A stretch of 64,000 nucleotides of DNA from the NCBI GenBank assembly GCA_963682025.1, contig OY821517.1, positions 111,055,625 to 111,119,624 of the forward strand, written 5' to 3'. Position numbers and translations under genes: made by a program. The notes under the pieces are model-generated. The model saw nothing but the letters and a program-made list of their open reading frames with translations, ran no database searches and was not told where the DNA came from. This DNA comes from Cordilura impudica. Its lineage: Eukaryota; Arthropoda; Insecta; Diptera; Scathophagidae. This document shows positions 12,700 through 25,035 of this stretch, piece after piece. Position 1 is the first letter of the stretch. Each line of letters opens with the position of its first letter.

Positions 12700-13584
12700 T
12701 TAATTCAAATAATTTTTTTCCACCGCAGATAAAGCGAAACCATTTAAATTGTTTTTATTTTTCACTAAACACGAATCATTCAGCCTTGAAATTTTACCAA
12801 CAAGTTGTTCCGTGTAAATACTTGTTGATTGTATATTTTCAGCTATTTTAGTTGCATTCGTTAAACTTTTTTGGGCTGGCCATTCATCGGCCTTAAAAAG
12901 CATAAATGAAATATTAATTCCAAAATTAACAAGAGTTTTTAAACTCTGGAGAGTAATATAATGAAACGTTGATTTCCAAAAAACTGAATCAATATATGTT
13001 AACTTGTTAGTTGCGTCTTCGATATTACTGACCACTTCTTCGCATTCTACGACATCAATAAAATCTTTCTCATATAGTATTTGATCAGTACCATTAATCA
13101 ACTTTACAATATCTTCCGTGCTTTCTTCCACTGTAACCGTATTGAATATTTTGTTATTATATTCTTCTAAATCGTTTGAAAAAAGACTTACACTTGAATC
13201 AATTGTTGAAAGCTGTGTAAACTGATCTTGATTATTATCGCCTAACAGCTTTATACGCAAATTTTCTTTTTCTTCTACTGAAATTCTTTCATCAAAAATT
13301 GCAAATATAGAATTTTCTTCACTTACATAATCCATGTGTGTTAATTGAGTTGATTTTGCGCTATTGGCAATCAAGGAAAAATATTTTCCTTCTATTTTTG
13401 AGCATATATCGTTGATGCAAAACCCTTTAACAAAGTGATAATATCCCAAAATCAAATTTTTTTGAATAACTCTAATATACATATATATAAACGACAAAGT
13501 AAAAAGTTTCACTAACGTTTCACATAAAATGCTTACATACACTTCCTTGCAACTAATACTTAAGGTCCTGAAATCAATGGACAC
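12700..13584 (-). CDS. Unrecognised small host gene (about 270 aa in window)
   Basis: A minus-strand open frame of 294 codons ends at 12700. From LGYYHFVKGFCIND onwards it has balanced composition, with acidic stretches such as VTVEESTEDIVKL, and looks like a real protein. I see no membrane segment, zinc ligand or known motif; the C-terminus is KNKNNLNGFALSAVEKNYLN. The N-terminal part probably contains an intron. A GTATGT donor at 13540 and a TATATTAG acceptor at 13472 would remove 69 nt, joining CKEV to VIQKN in frame. There is no in-frame ATG upstream of that junction, so either an exon farther right supplies the start or translation begins at an internal Met. A polyadenylation motif follows the stop. 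It stands alone in AT-rich DNA, perhaps nested in a large intron. No function is proposed. Confidence 0.6.
   Translation of the reverse strand: MSIDFRTLSISCKEVYVSILCETLVKLFTLSFIYMYIRVIQKNLILGYYHFVKGFCINDICSKIEGKYFSLIANSAKSTQLTHMDYVSEENSIFAIFDERISVEEKENLRIKLLGDNNQDQFTQLSTIDSSVSLFSNDLEEYNNKIFNTVTVEESTEDIVKLINGTDQILYEKDFIDVVECEEVVSNIEDATNKLTYIDSVFWKSTFHYITLQSLKTLVNFGINISFMLFKADEWPAQKSLTNATKIAENIQSTSIYTEQLVGKISRLNDSCLVKNKNNLNGFALSAVEKNYLN
13472..13540 (-). other. Candidate 69-nt intron
   Basis: Minus-strand donor GTATGT and acceptor TATATTAG bracket an AT-rich 69-nt segment whose removal keeps the frame of the unknown gene. Its length is a multiple of three, so retention would add 23 residues, including IYMYI. 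Confidence 0.45.
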
Positions 13585-15924
13585 TCATTCAAACGCCACT
13601 GTGTTACGCGAAAAATTTTAATCTCTGGAAAATTTATTCGATATAATTTTCAAAAAATTTAAAAAATATATTTTTTTGTATTTATTTGCCAATTTTTTTA
13701 TGATTGCTTTTGTTTGTTTATTTATTTATTTTTTTTTTTTAAAACGAAAGTTCATTTCAGATTGCCACTTGTATATAATATTTTTTCTACACTTTTATTT
13801 TTTAAAAGAAAATATTAAATTAAAAATCGATTCTTTTATGTTTTTTTTTTTAAGATATTTTTAGTTATCAACCAATTTTGACATCTTTGCAAATATACAT
13901 ATGTGCACCCTCTGGTAATTTTTATTTTTTTTTTTTTGGAGCAACAATCATTGAAAGTTCCTACTACCACATAAATAAATACAACACATAAAACTATACA
14001 ATGCTGTGTGTGATTTTATTAATTATATCGAAAGCCCTGTTTTGAATTGAGAATTGGCTGAAATTGATTAGCATACATTTAGGCTCTTACAAAATTACTT
14101 ATTAACAAATGCATTTATATATCTTCTGTGTATTCAACAAATATTTGTAATGAAATTTAATGAATATTTCAAAGAAAAAATTTAATGAAAAATAAAATTT
14201 CCTAGAGCTATGCTAGCATTTATATAATTAACTTAAATTTTTTATATATTATATTTTACTTGTATATAAACCAATTCTTCCAGCTGACGTTAAATTTACC
14301 AAACCATATAAGTTATACCTGACTATAAGATTTGGAATATACTTGTTATATTTTACTTGTAAATATTCATGAATAAAGAATAATCTATAAAATATATCTA
14401 TGTATCTTGTAAATTCACACAAATATTCTGTTTACCAAAATAAATAGCTCTTGTTTGTTGGTTTTTTTGTTCAATTGGAAATTCTATAATTTATGTAAAT
14501 ATTTATGTTTACACACCTCACACTTGAACTATCACTTAATCTTTGATATAAGGTTCTAGGAATATTTAAATAATATTTATAGTTTAACTTCCTGCGGACC
14601 GAATGAAATGAAGTATGTAAATCAAATCGTAATGAAAAGGTATGGATGTTTTTATTCGGCTAGAATTAAAATATTATTTGCTAACTTTAAGATGTTGATT
14701 GAAAAATTTTATATGCCTTGAAAGAATAGTTTTTTCTTTTTATAATTATTATTTTTTTAGCAAAAGAATTTTTATAAAAAGAAAATATTTTAAAAGCTTC
14801 AAGAAATTGTTAAAATAAAATATTAAGGAGTCCATTTATGAATGCCGAGTAAATATTTACCTGGTAAAATAAATATAATATGAAAAATTTCGTATAAACA
14901 TGATATTATTTATTATTTATTTAAAATAAAGTAAAAACGTACGGGTCTTTAAGCCTGCTACAAATTTCAAACAGAATTCATATTTGTTTTTTTTTTTATT
15001 TTATATTGAAAATTACTACAACAAATATTTGTAAATGTTGTTATTTTTATGTTCATTTAAGTTTACGTCAATTAATAAGAAATACTTTTGAAGTAATAAT
15101 TTATTTTTATATATTTTTTATAATAATGTTTTTTATTGTAAATTATAAAATCAAGGATTGCATTTGTAAAAATAACTAAAAAAAAAATAAAAAAAGAAAT
15201 ATTTTTATTGTATCTTACATTTAATCAGTATGTTTAAATTTCATTGTTCGTAAAGCAAGTTTATACTCATACAATTACGTATTATTTTTTGTACTTTTTC
15301 ATTTACTAATTCCATTTATTTAATAATTTTTTTATATAACACACTTTATCTATTACATCACTTTGTACCTTTGAAACCTAATAATCCTCTACTCAAACTA
15401 TAAGAATCGTTCGCGTTATTTTGTACGGGAAAGCACAATAAATAATAGATAAACAAAATAAAATAAAATTAAATAAAATAGAATACAATGGAAGAGCTAT
15501 AAAGGATTTTTTAAATCAGTTGTTACAGGATGGCACCAAGGTCATCTGGTAATATTACAGATAGAAAAAAAAATAATAGCCGAAAAAGGGAATAGAACAA
15601 TAGAATATTTATTGAAAATAACCATTTTAAGTACGCCTTAGCAAGTATTTAATGAAATATTTTTGGATAATTTATAAAGAATTTATCAAAAAAAAAAATA
15701 TATCAAAAAAATCAAGATACATAAATTAAAAATTTTTAATAGCTAAAGATCAAGATGTTAAGAAGTAATATCATGCTATGCAACATGATGCATTTTTATT
15801 CCCATAAAATATTTAAGTGTTCGTAAAATCGAAGAAAAGCAATATCTATATTGTAAAATTGCAACAAACACAAAAAGCTACATATATTTTTAAAAGTGCT
15901 ACGAGTTAGTGAAGAGTACATTTA

Positions 15925-16476
15925 GGGCCATTATTACAACTTGCCTTTAAAGTAAATGTTAGTTAAAGGTAACTTTAGCTAAAGTGAACCATAAAGTTAC
16001 CTTTAACTTCTTTTCGTTATTACAACTTCCCATTAAAATAAAATTAATATTTTTGATATTATGGCAGCACCAAAGGAAACACCGATTACTTTTGACCAAA
16101 TGAATTGATTTATCAAAATACATAGTGGCAACGTTCCTTTAGTTGTTCGCAAATAAACAATAAAAACAATAGAATAAAAACCAAAACCTTTATTATAAGT
16201 TGCATAATTGTTGTAAATGTGTAATAAAACTTTTTAAAAATATACAAGCATATATTTAAGTATCTATAAACAAATTTATTTCCAAAATTAAATTGATGTA
16301 AATTTCGTCTTCATAGGTCAGAAAATGTGGCAATATTAAATATATAAACCTCACGTTAAAAGCTAAAGGCAACAATATCTTCCCTTTAGCTTAAAGTATA
16401 GTTGTAATAACGAAAAACTAATAATCTGCCTGATAACATCCTAACTTTAGCTATTGGCAAGTTGTAATAATGGCCC
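15925..16476. mobile_element. PIF/Harbinger-like MITE, perfect 21-bp inverted ends
   Basis: The left end GGGCCATTATTACAACTTG is matched perfectly, over 21 bases, by the right end at 16456-16476. TTA flanks both sides (15922-15924 and 16477-16479). GGG-type ends plus a TTA duplication are the signature of PIF/Harbinger MITEs. Inside, CGTTATTACAACTT near 16013 and GTTGTAATAACG near 16403 form a second, inner inverted pair. No coding capacity. Confidence 0.88.
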
Positions 16477-19212
16477 TTAGTCATTCTTCGATTTTTAAAT
16501 TTTCTATAAAATCGAAAATTTCTAAAACATTAAAATTTTGTCAATAGATTTAAAAAAAGCTTACGCCAAAATATTGATCCAACAGTAACTAAGCTTTCAA
16601 TTAGTAACAAAAATGAGTTTATAATAAATAGTACGAACTATGATCGCCATAATTTATATGACAGAATACATCTGTCAAAATTTAATAATTGTAAAAATTA
16701 TTATGCAATTTTAACTTAAGTACTCAGTATTTGTGTGTTTAAGTAAAATTTTGACTTTGGCACTTAAACGATTTCATTGGCCATGACCGGATAAAATTGA
16801 ATACGGTTAGAGGTAGAAAATTTTAAATATAAAATTTTACTTCAATAAAATATTGTAACTTTAATACTTTTTAGCTGATTTAAAGAAATACTCAGTTTAC
16901 CCACTATGAAACGCGCTTCTCAAAGTAAAATAAAAGTAGGTTTTCAAATAAAGACTTTAAAAATAAAGGCGCCAGAGTTGAACATATTAAATAAAATTTT
17001 AAATTCAAATTTTAAATTTAAAATCGGTCCAACACTGAAGGATAAAAAAATATTTTTTGTCGGTAACTTCGGTTTTTGAGGGTGTATTAGAAATTCTGAA
17101 AATTGAAAAGCGCTTAGCTCAAACAGACCTAAAACCTAGACTAAGTTATTTAATAAGTATATTTTCATTTTAACACCGTGTTAGTAATTGAAATTCTGTT
17201 TAGTCTCTCGTAAGAATCTCAATATAGTTATTTATTTATAAAATTATCATTATCTTATTATCACTAAAAATAATAATGGATTAATAATTGATCTGTTTGT
17301 CTTGACTGTATTTTGCATTATCTAAGTTCATAATTAGATTCTCATTAATACTGACTATTTTAAAATACTAATTTTGAAGATCTCAGTGCACAAAAAGCAA
17401 ATTTTTTGGGGCTTTTAAAAAAATTCAATAATTTTTTAAGCTTTGCTTATATTTAGATAGAATCAGTAAAGAAAGTAGTTAAGTAAAAAAATTTTTCAAT
17501 TTATCAACAAATAATTTTTTAATTAGACTAAAACCTGGGACCAACTAATTATGCATTTTTTCATAAAAATAAAAGTAAAATAAGAAATAAAATAGATTTT
17601 TTAACTTTTATTTTTTTGTATTTTATTTTTTCGAAAAAATTGTTGATTGTTGATATACATTCAGAAAATAAAGTCTTTTATGTTTCTAGGAAAAAAAAAA
17701 TATATATTTCCTACATCTATAGGTACAAAAAAAATTGTATTTCGGACAAAATGAGGCTATCTAAGAACAAGAACAATTAAATATTTGTAAATGTATAATA
17801 GAGTAAAAAGTGATTGTAAAAGTTTATAGAATTGTGTATTTTAAGTACATTATTAAACAATTATACTTAATCTCAAGCGATTTTTGTTTTTTTTTTTTTT
17901 TTTTTTTGGGTAAAAATATATCGCCACAATAATTTTTAGTCTTAAAAACTACGATAGAAATTTTTTAAATCATAGTTTTAGTGCGATTCCTTCGAGCAAT
18001 TTTTTTTTTAAATATGTTTTCGAAAAAAAATTTAGCACATTGAATTTTCTTTTATAAATAATTACATTTCTTTTTAAGTATAATAACTAATTCAACGAGA
18101 ATAAGGCATGAGTGGTTTTTACATATTTGCAAAATAACAAAATATAACTTTCTTGCATCATTTGAAACCTTTATCAAATTAGCCATTATTGGGCTAATCT
18201 TGTGTTAAAATATCCCCTTCTTATAAGTCGTTGAAAGAAGTGTTTATATAGATTCTAAGTAACCACTAACGTTGTTCGCCACCTTCTTTCTTTTGTCTTT
18301 AAGTAATAAGATCAATCTTTTTGTAACTTTAACAAAATTGTCTTTAAATACACCAATCTTATATACATATTATTATTTTTTTTTTATATATTTGCATTAT
18401 CAAAACATAAGATAAAGTTTGTAAAAAAGCAATTAAAACTATAACCAATACAGTTTAAAATATTTAATTCTGTATGATCAGGATTTTTGTTCTAAACACC
18501 TTTGAAAATATAATACAATCGTGCCAAATATTTTAAGGTCGTAATAGGAAATATGTCCTTTAATATTATAATATTACAAATGTCAATAGTTTAGAATAAA
18601 ACTGATATTGATCCGTTTTAATAAATTTTGAGAAATTATATAAAGTATATACAAAACCATTAAGCTATTATTCAAATTATTATATATATTTGGTGTATAT
18701 ATAATGTGTTATTATTTATTGGCATATATATTTTGAAATATTTTTAATTTTTTTTTGTTTAGTTATTGTAGTTATTTAAAAATCAAGTATTAAAATAAAA
18801 ATTTAAACATTTGCATAAACTTAATGGACTATTTCCACAAAATAAAACACAGCAAAGCATTTGCAATATCTATATATAAAAATTGAAATAAGTATATTAT
18901 AAAAAGTTCAAAATTCCTTACTGATGTATAAAGTGGATTAAATTGTGTTTTTGTTTTTTGTGAGTAAGCTTAAGAAATACACGAGGCAAATGTTATTGAG
19001 TACACTCCTGATTCTGGCTGATTCTGTAAATCTAATAAATAATGATTTTAGTTATAAAGTAAAATAGATAATAAATATAAATTAAATAGTAATAAACTAA
19101 TAAACTAATACAATAATTCATATATTTATGCTCCTCAATGAATCATTGATATGTAACAACCTATAAGCGTTATAATTGTTAATTTAATTATTACGTATAC
19201 GTCTATGCATAT

Positions 19213-19438
19213 CGAGGCCTTATAAACAAAAAGTGGTATCTGCAGTTTAGAATATAATTTATGTTTGGTTTTAAACTATGCTCTAAGATAAATGTTATCT
19301 ATACTAATGATTTTAATTTTCAACCCCAATAGTAGAATTAATTCTTAATAGATATTGTATTAAACTGATCGATGAAATCTGGCTCTCCTTAAAAATTTTG
19401 TTAAAGCAGATACCACTTTTTGAGTATAAACCCTCATT
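19213..19438. mobile_element. Small MITE-like inverted repeat
   Basis: AAAAAGTGGTATCTGC at 19228-19243 is matched exactly by GCAGATACCACTTTTT near 19406-19421. Weaker matching continues outwards to GAGG and CCTC. The 226-bp unit has no coding capacity and no clear target duplication. Confidence 0.5.
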
Positions 19439-20849
19439 ATATAATTATATAATAAAAGCTAGCAGATACTTTACACTATACAACAATCTGAATATTGTTT
19501 TTACCATATAGAAATTAATTCTTTCTATAAAAATTCGTTATTGTAAAAAAAACACAATATATAAGAAATAATGGTCTAAATAGAAAGAAATTAGTTTTAA
19601 ATTGAAACGGTCTTAGAATTTAAATGTTAATTACTCTGAGCAACAGTCCCAAAACTGTTGTACAGTATTACTATATTATTATATTATTATTAAATAATTT
19701 TATTATTTGATCAATTTATCACAACTACTAATACGACTTAGTTTTATAAAATTTTAAGATATTCCACTTAATTTAAAACGACCACTTTAAATTTTTAATA
19801 TGAAGATATTTTGAGAAACCCATTATTATTATTATTTTTTTTTTTTTTTTTTGAACCAACAATTTCAGAAATGCCAATTATCACTAGTCCATTGTTTACT
19901 TTCGATTTAATTACTTCCGATTCTAGACAATCAAATAATTCTTGCGATAATGAAAAATTTTATAAATTCAAAAACTATTAAATGGTTCAGGCTTTTTTAC
20001 ATGTCCTAGTTAAAAAATATAGAAGAAAATATTATAATATTTACTCTAATTCGGAGAAGTAGTTAAACCGTTTAATAATTCCAGTAGTCAAAATTTTGAT
20101 ATTATAAATTGATAAAATTGTTTTCTTTTAAATCTATTTCTAACGAGATCTACAAACAAGAATAAAGATTTTTCAATAGATTTTTCAACGATTTCTAGAA
20201 AATAAATCCAGCCTCTGTTTAGTGGTTCCCGAGTGATAACCAATTACACATAGTTTTTTAAAATATTTTTAGATTCAGTTCCTCTACTGTATATTGAATT
20301 CTTTAGAATTGAGTTAAATTTTTTTTATAAAAATAAAAATAAAATAAAAATTGAAGTCGAACATGATATACATCTGTTTTTGACTTTTAATTTCCACGGC
20401 CTATTTAGAGAAGGGCATTTTTCAATTTAACAAAAAAAAAAATATTTTCTATTGATTTTTCCAACAAATTTTTTAAACTATAAAACGAAAACACGGAAAA
20501 TATTCTTTATCTGAAAATAATGAAAATATATTTTTATGGTCTTTCTGCTCTTTTTATTATTAACGGAAGTCGTTGATGTGTAAGCTTCCGGTTTTTATAA
20601 TATAAAAAAAAAAATATTGATATAAAGATGTATATAAAACGCATACAAATATCTCCCTATACTTGCACATATGTACGTAGATATAAATATATGTACATAT
20701 ATATGAACCAGTAGAGGGAAAAAAATTATTGAAAGTAAGAACAAAGAATGGAATAATATTGCAACTCCCATGCTGCTTTAAACGTTTAATGACTTTGTTT
20801 CCACTTCGTTCCATTTATATTTATGTATATACAACCTCTAATATATAAC

Positions 20850-20945
20850 ACTTATATATGTATATACATATGTATGTATATGTATATATATATATATATA
20901 TATGTGTGTGTGAATGTGTATATACTATATATATATATATATTTG
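20850..20945. repeat. TA/TG-rich microsatellite
   Basis: Runs of alternating TA with a short TGTGTG segment. The open frames that cross it are simple-sequence artefacts. Confidence 0.9.
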
Positions 20946-22547
20946 TATTTAAATATTCATACATACATACATTACAATTGCTTGACTTTCATATGTAAAA
21001 GTATAAATATAAACTGTTTGTAAATTTCGCAAATACGATTATCGATTTGCTATTTAAAGCAATAATGAAATTTAAGCTAAATTTATAAATCCAAATGCTA
21101 TATTTGGTATATTTTAAAACATTTCATGATATCATATAAAATATTCATTAAATCAATTTTGACTACTTCTTTATGGTATGCTGTTAGTAACAAAATATAC
21201 GTCTATCATAATATTTAAACTTTGAGTAAAAAAAATTTTCTAACAAATATTTACGAACTTAATAGTATTCTAAATAAAACTTCTCCCAAGACCTAAGCTT
21301 GATCGTATATTAATAAGGAAACTAATTCAAAATTTCTTTTAAATTTTTATTTTAATTTCATTTAAACTTTAATCTTACTTGCATTTAACTTGATTTATAA
21401 AAATTGCTTTTTTTATTTTTTAATTTTTCTTTTAAAATTTCACTTGTATATAAATAAAAATATATTAAACGAAAAAAAATTCACCAACTTTTTATTATTA
21501 TTTTTTTTAATATTTGATTTTTATACTTTGATTCTGTTTTGTTTAAGATTAGAATTCTTGTAAATATTATTATTATTATAATTTTTTTTAGTATCTCACA
21601 TACGACTTTATTCGTTTAAAAATTATTTTGAACTTTCTTTTGTATTTGGAATGCAGTAGTAGTAGAGTGGCTCAATTTTTTTTTTTTTTATAATTTTCTT
21701 TTATTTTGATTTAATTTTCTTTTTGTTAGATTGAACAAAATAATAACAACTTAATAACAATGTAACGAATATCCTTTCATTACGAGGACACAATTCAAAC
21801 TGAATGCGAAGTTTGTTCGTCGTCTTCACAAATAGTCATACACATCGGTTAAGTTTTTCATATTATCCTGCTGTCGCTGGTTATTGTTGTTTCAAAAATG
21901 TAATTTAATATAACGGTATCATTTAAACTCTCTCTTATTCGTTTTTCATATCTCTCGCGCTCGCCCTCTGGAATTCCCACCTTTTGTTCTGCCATTCGTT
22001 TTGTGAATTCTTACACATAAAACGTTCGTGTTTGATTGTACAAAAACACCCCTTCACGTATACAGTTCTTTGTGTTTTTTGTTTAAATCTCGCTATGGAG
22101 CACATATTCGAATATTTTATATTAATAACGATTTATCTCAGGCATGCTCATTTTTTCTTAAACTCTCATATAATACAAACTGGTACGTTTGTTTAATAGC
22201 GGCGTTTTTATTCACCTCTTTTGTTATTGTTTGTAACATATCAATTCGATTTTCGAATTTTTTAATTCGAATATAGAAAAACTTCTTCGATGTAAACTCA
22301 ACATTGTGATATGGTTTGTGTCCTTAATATTAGTGGGAAATTAGTTGTGATTTAAGTTTTATGGCTTTTAGTTGTTATATAAGGAATCTATTATGGCACC
22401 AACTAATTTAGTTAAACGTTATACAACAATGAAAGTTTATTACACGTACTAGACAGTTCAGAAAATACTATACTGTTATATGTAGAAAACATTTATCACT
22501 ATCTAAGGTGATATTTATAATTTCGAAATATAAATTAAATGTTAACA

Positions 22548-22690
22548 GCCGTATTTATAAAAATTTTAAACAGCATTTCAAATCAATTTTAAACAAAAAG
22601 AAGAAGAAAAGAATTGTATTCATAAACGAATATTATCTTAAACCTTATTTTAAAAAAAAGTTTATGCTGAGAAATTTTACACAAAAATAT
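22548..22690. repeat. Dispersed MITE-like repeat R, partial copy
   Basis: AGCCGTATTTATAAAAATTT, GCATTTCAAATCAATTTT and TTGTATTCATAAACGAAT occur in the same order as in the flanks of the piggyBac copy at 40994-43441. Here the TTAA after TTATC is uninterrupted, so it may represent the empty form of that insertion site. Confidence 0.5.
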
Positions 22691-22845
22691 CGTATTTTTA
22701 CGTCAATTCATATTAGTAATTGAACTCATTTATTTAACTTCATGTGTAAACATCAAAATTAACTAAATAAAATTGGTTATTGGAATACTTTTCTTCCTAA
22801 CATTTTTTTGTATTGTTTTTCTTTATTTAGTTAAGGGGGGGTAAT

Positions 22846-23470
22846 AAAAAAAGTCATATATTCATAATTCATGTTTGAAGATACGAATAATGTTGGGTTG
22901 TTTATTTTATATACACGTTATAGCATAACATTTGAAGAATCTGTGAAAAAATTTTCAATTAAAAATTTTAATAAATAAGTCCGTGACAGCGAATCTCCGG
23001 AGGCGTTGTTGTTTTGCGATGAACATCATAAATCGTTACTTGACCATGTGAAATAAAGAAATTGAAATGCGTTTAAAAGGTGACATGTTTCCTGAGGTAG
23101 TGACGAAGATTTTTTTATTTTTTTTTTTTTTTTTTTTTTTTTTTGGCAGCATTTTGAGTGTAACATACGATTTTTGCTATAAACTTTCGGAAATTTGTTG
23201 TTAAAAAATGGGGAAGGGAATGGAAAATAAGAAAAAAAACTCTTCGTGGTTACCTGATAATTTATGCGCAGATATAATGTGGTCAAGTAGATTTTGACTT
23301 AGGATGTTAACGGGCCTCGAACATTTATTTGTGAGAAAATCGATTTAAAGTTTTTTAAAAACTGATTTATATACCATATACCGTATTAGGCCGGTCGCTG
23401 GCAATGCTGTATCTTCTTAATTTTTGCTCCGATTTACTTGAAATTTTGAAACAACGCTCTCGACTTGTTG
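22846..23470 (-). repeat. Dispersed repeat B, copy 1
   Basis: This segment matches 32376-32960 in inverted orientation. Shared blocks include AAGATACGAATAATGTTGG, AATTTGTTGTTAAAAAATGG, GTGACATGTTTC, the TTTTAAAAACT...ATACCATATACCGTAT zone and AAATCGGAGCAAAA (this strand: TTTTTGCTCCGATTT). A long poly-T run (23110-23144) lies inside. Its class is unknown and no coding capacity is visible. Confidence 0.75.
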
Positions 23471-23865
23471 TACATTCAGAAAGAGAAGTGCAAAAAGTTT
23501 ATCATTATTTTTTTTTTTTTTATAAAAACCATATCTTACTCAAAAACGGTAAAAAAAAAATTGTTGATACGAATACCGTATGAATTAATTACTATGGTTG
23601 TGCATCATTACGAATCAAGTGACATAAAAATTATAATGTTTCCATCCTAGAGTTTAATAAAACGACAAATCGTTTATTACTTACTGATTACACTAATTTA
23701 CACCGAAAATATACATTTGTTGCGTGGTGATTTTCCTAATGCATTTTCTCGCCTGAATTCGAAAATCAAAGTTGAGTTTTTTTTATGGAACGGTTTTTTA
23801 AAATATTGCCATTTTTTAATTTTTTCGACCTTTTTTCACTTGACAAATCATATCTCGAGCTAGAG

Positions 23866-24603
23866 ATGTCCGATTGGGTCACTCTTGGTACGTGCCTCTT
23901 GTCAAAAAAGAAAATATAATCCTTCCACCGTTTCACATTAAACTTGGCCTCATTAAAAATTTTGTGAAGGCATTAGACAAGGAAGGCCAAGTATTTTCCT
24001 ATTTGAAAACCCTTATCCCGCAGGTTTCTTTAGCAAAAATCAAGGAAGGCGTCTTCGATGGTCCACACATAAAGAAATTGCTAACAAGCACAGATTTTCC
24101 AAAATTTTTAACACCCGTTGAAAACGAAGCCTGGAGTTCATTTCAGCGGGTTGTTGCCAATTTTCTTGGGAACAATAAAAGCCCTAACTACGAGGAAATT
24201 ATTACCGATTTGCTGCAGAACTACAACAAGATGTGTACGGAGTGCTATTATTTAATTTCATTCCTGGTTGTTTTCTGTTGTGTTGTTTTTACCATTTTAT
24301 TGATTTCTTACAGGTGTAAATATGTGTCTAAAAATCCATTTTTTACATTCGCATTTGAATTTCTTTCCGCAGAGTCTTGGTGACGTAAGTGACGAACATG
24401 GCGAGAGATTTCACCAACAAATTAAGATCATTGAGCAGCGCTATCAAAGACTTTGGGACGAAGCAATGTTGGGAGACTATGTATGGTTTCTCACTAGAGA
24501 AACATATCCAAAAGCAACCGAAGACATAGCAAGAGTCACAACTATTTCTAACACAAAAATGTCAAGAATGTATTGCAAGCGTTTAAATCCAATAAATTGT
24601 TGA
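23866..24603 (+). pseudogene. Transposase-like C-terminal part, HIKLGL family, copy 2 (two exons)
   Basis: Exon 1 reads LVKKENIILPPFHIKLGL, NFVKALDKEGQVF, IKEGVFDGPHIKKLL, then ENEAWSSFQRVVANFLGNN and DLLQNYNKM. A GTACGG donor at 24235 and a TTTCTTACAG acceptor ending at 24313 define a 79-nt intron. Exon 2 continues VNMCLKIHFLHSHLNFF, LGDVSDEHGERFHQQIK and LWDEAMLGDYVW, ending at 24603. The segments present are free of stops, so the sequence is young, but the N-terminal two thirds (including the DCYFC, WRLFID and WDSRA blocks kept by copy 1) are gone. Unspliced reading gives a hydrophobic tail that is only intron. Location between matching inverted repeats links this uncharacterised family to a DNA transposon. 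Confidence 0.8.
24235..24313 (+). other. 79-nt intron in the CACT-ended element
   Basis: Removal joins ATG-T to GT-GTA and restores the family sequence NYNKMCVNMCLKIHF. The pyrimidine-rich TTTTACCATTTTATTGATTT precedes the acceptor. Copy 1 is continuous at this position. Confidence 0.75.
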
Positions 24604-25035
24604 AAAAATAAAATATTATGTGAAAAAGGTCGAAAAATTAAAAAATTACAATATCTCAAGAACTGTTCCATAAAAAAATTAAACCTGATTTTCAGATTCA
24701 GCGGCAGAAAACACATAAGGAAATCTATCTCTCACCAAATGTACATGAAAAATGTCATTTTGTAAACTATTGTTATGAATACGAATTTTCAACAAACCTT
24801 TTTTAGGTTTAAAATGTGGTGTAACTAATTTGAATTTGAATTTGAAACCTGATTTAAGTTTTTTTTATGAATACGGCAGTAAATATTTATAATACTAAGT
24901 TAAATGTTTAAGTTGATATTGCTGTTAAATTTCTTGTTGTATGTTCGGACTAAGGTCAAAATCAATATCAAAAACTTTTGTACATTTATTTATTAATTAA
25001 AAATCCATTAAGAAATAAATTTTTTTATTTTTTTT

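Larger units (their letters stand above)
13590..22540. other. Long AT-rich gene-free region
   Basis: About 9 kb with no protein-like frame. It holds two MITEs (15925-16476 and 19213-19438) and a TA/TG microsatellite near 20850-20945, listed separately. Near 21930-21972 the minus strand has GAGAG-type motifs (GAGCGCGAGAGA, AAGAGAGAG), which could mark a GAGA-factor-like regulatory site. It is the only GC-richer island here and has no adjacent exon I can support. Confidence 0.5.
23691..24772 (+). mobile_element. CACT-ended DNA transposon, copy 2, with TTA duplication
   Basis: The left end CACTAATTTACACC pairs with the right end, which reads CAATAGTTTACA when reverse-complemented. Imperfect inverted repeats continue for about 150 bp through ATTTTCTCGCCTGAATTCGA (left), TTTTTTATGGAAC and TTTTTCGACCTTTTTTCAC. 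TTA lies on both sides (23688-23690 and 24773-24775). The uninterrupted target at 45257-45494 carries a single TTA, which proves the boundaries. The 1082-bp copy keeps only the C-terminal third of the coding region, so it is an internally deleted, non-autonomous form. Confidence 0.88.
23566..24888. repeat. Repeat R copy interrupted by the CACT-ended element
   Basis: The halves 23566-23690 and 24773-24888 together align with the uninterrupted copy at 45257-45494. Shared blocks include GATACGAATAC, GTATGAATTAAT, TTTATTACTTA, TTATGAATACGAATTTT and TATGAATACGGCAG. The break falls exactly at the TTA that borders the transposon at 23691-24772. Confidence 0.85.

Noticed and set aside
20823..21023. 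66-codon frame in the TA/TG microsatellite
   Set aside because: It is translation of simple sequence (Tyr/Ile/Cys repeats).
21930..21975. Promoter call at the GAGAG-type motifs
   Set aside because: No exon, initiator or conserved spacing is visible nearby, so it is only mentioned in the region entry.
24235..24383. Hydrophobic tail of the 169-codon frame read as a membrane segment
   Set aside because: It is translation through the 79-nt intron and the wrong frame of exon 2.
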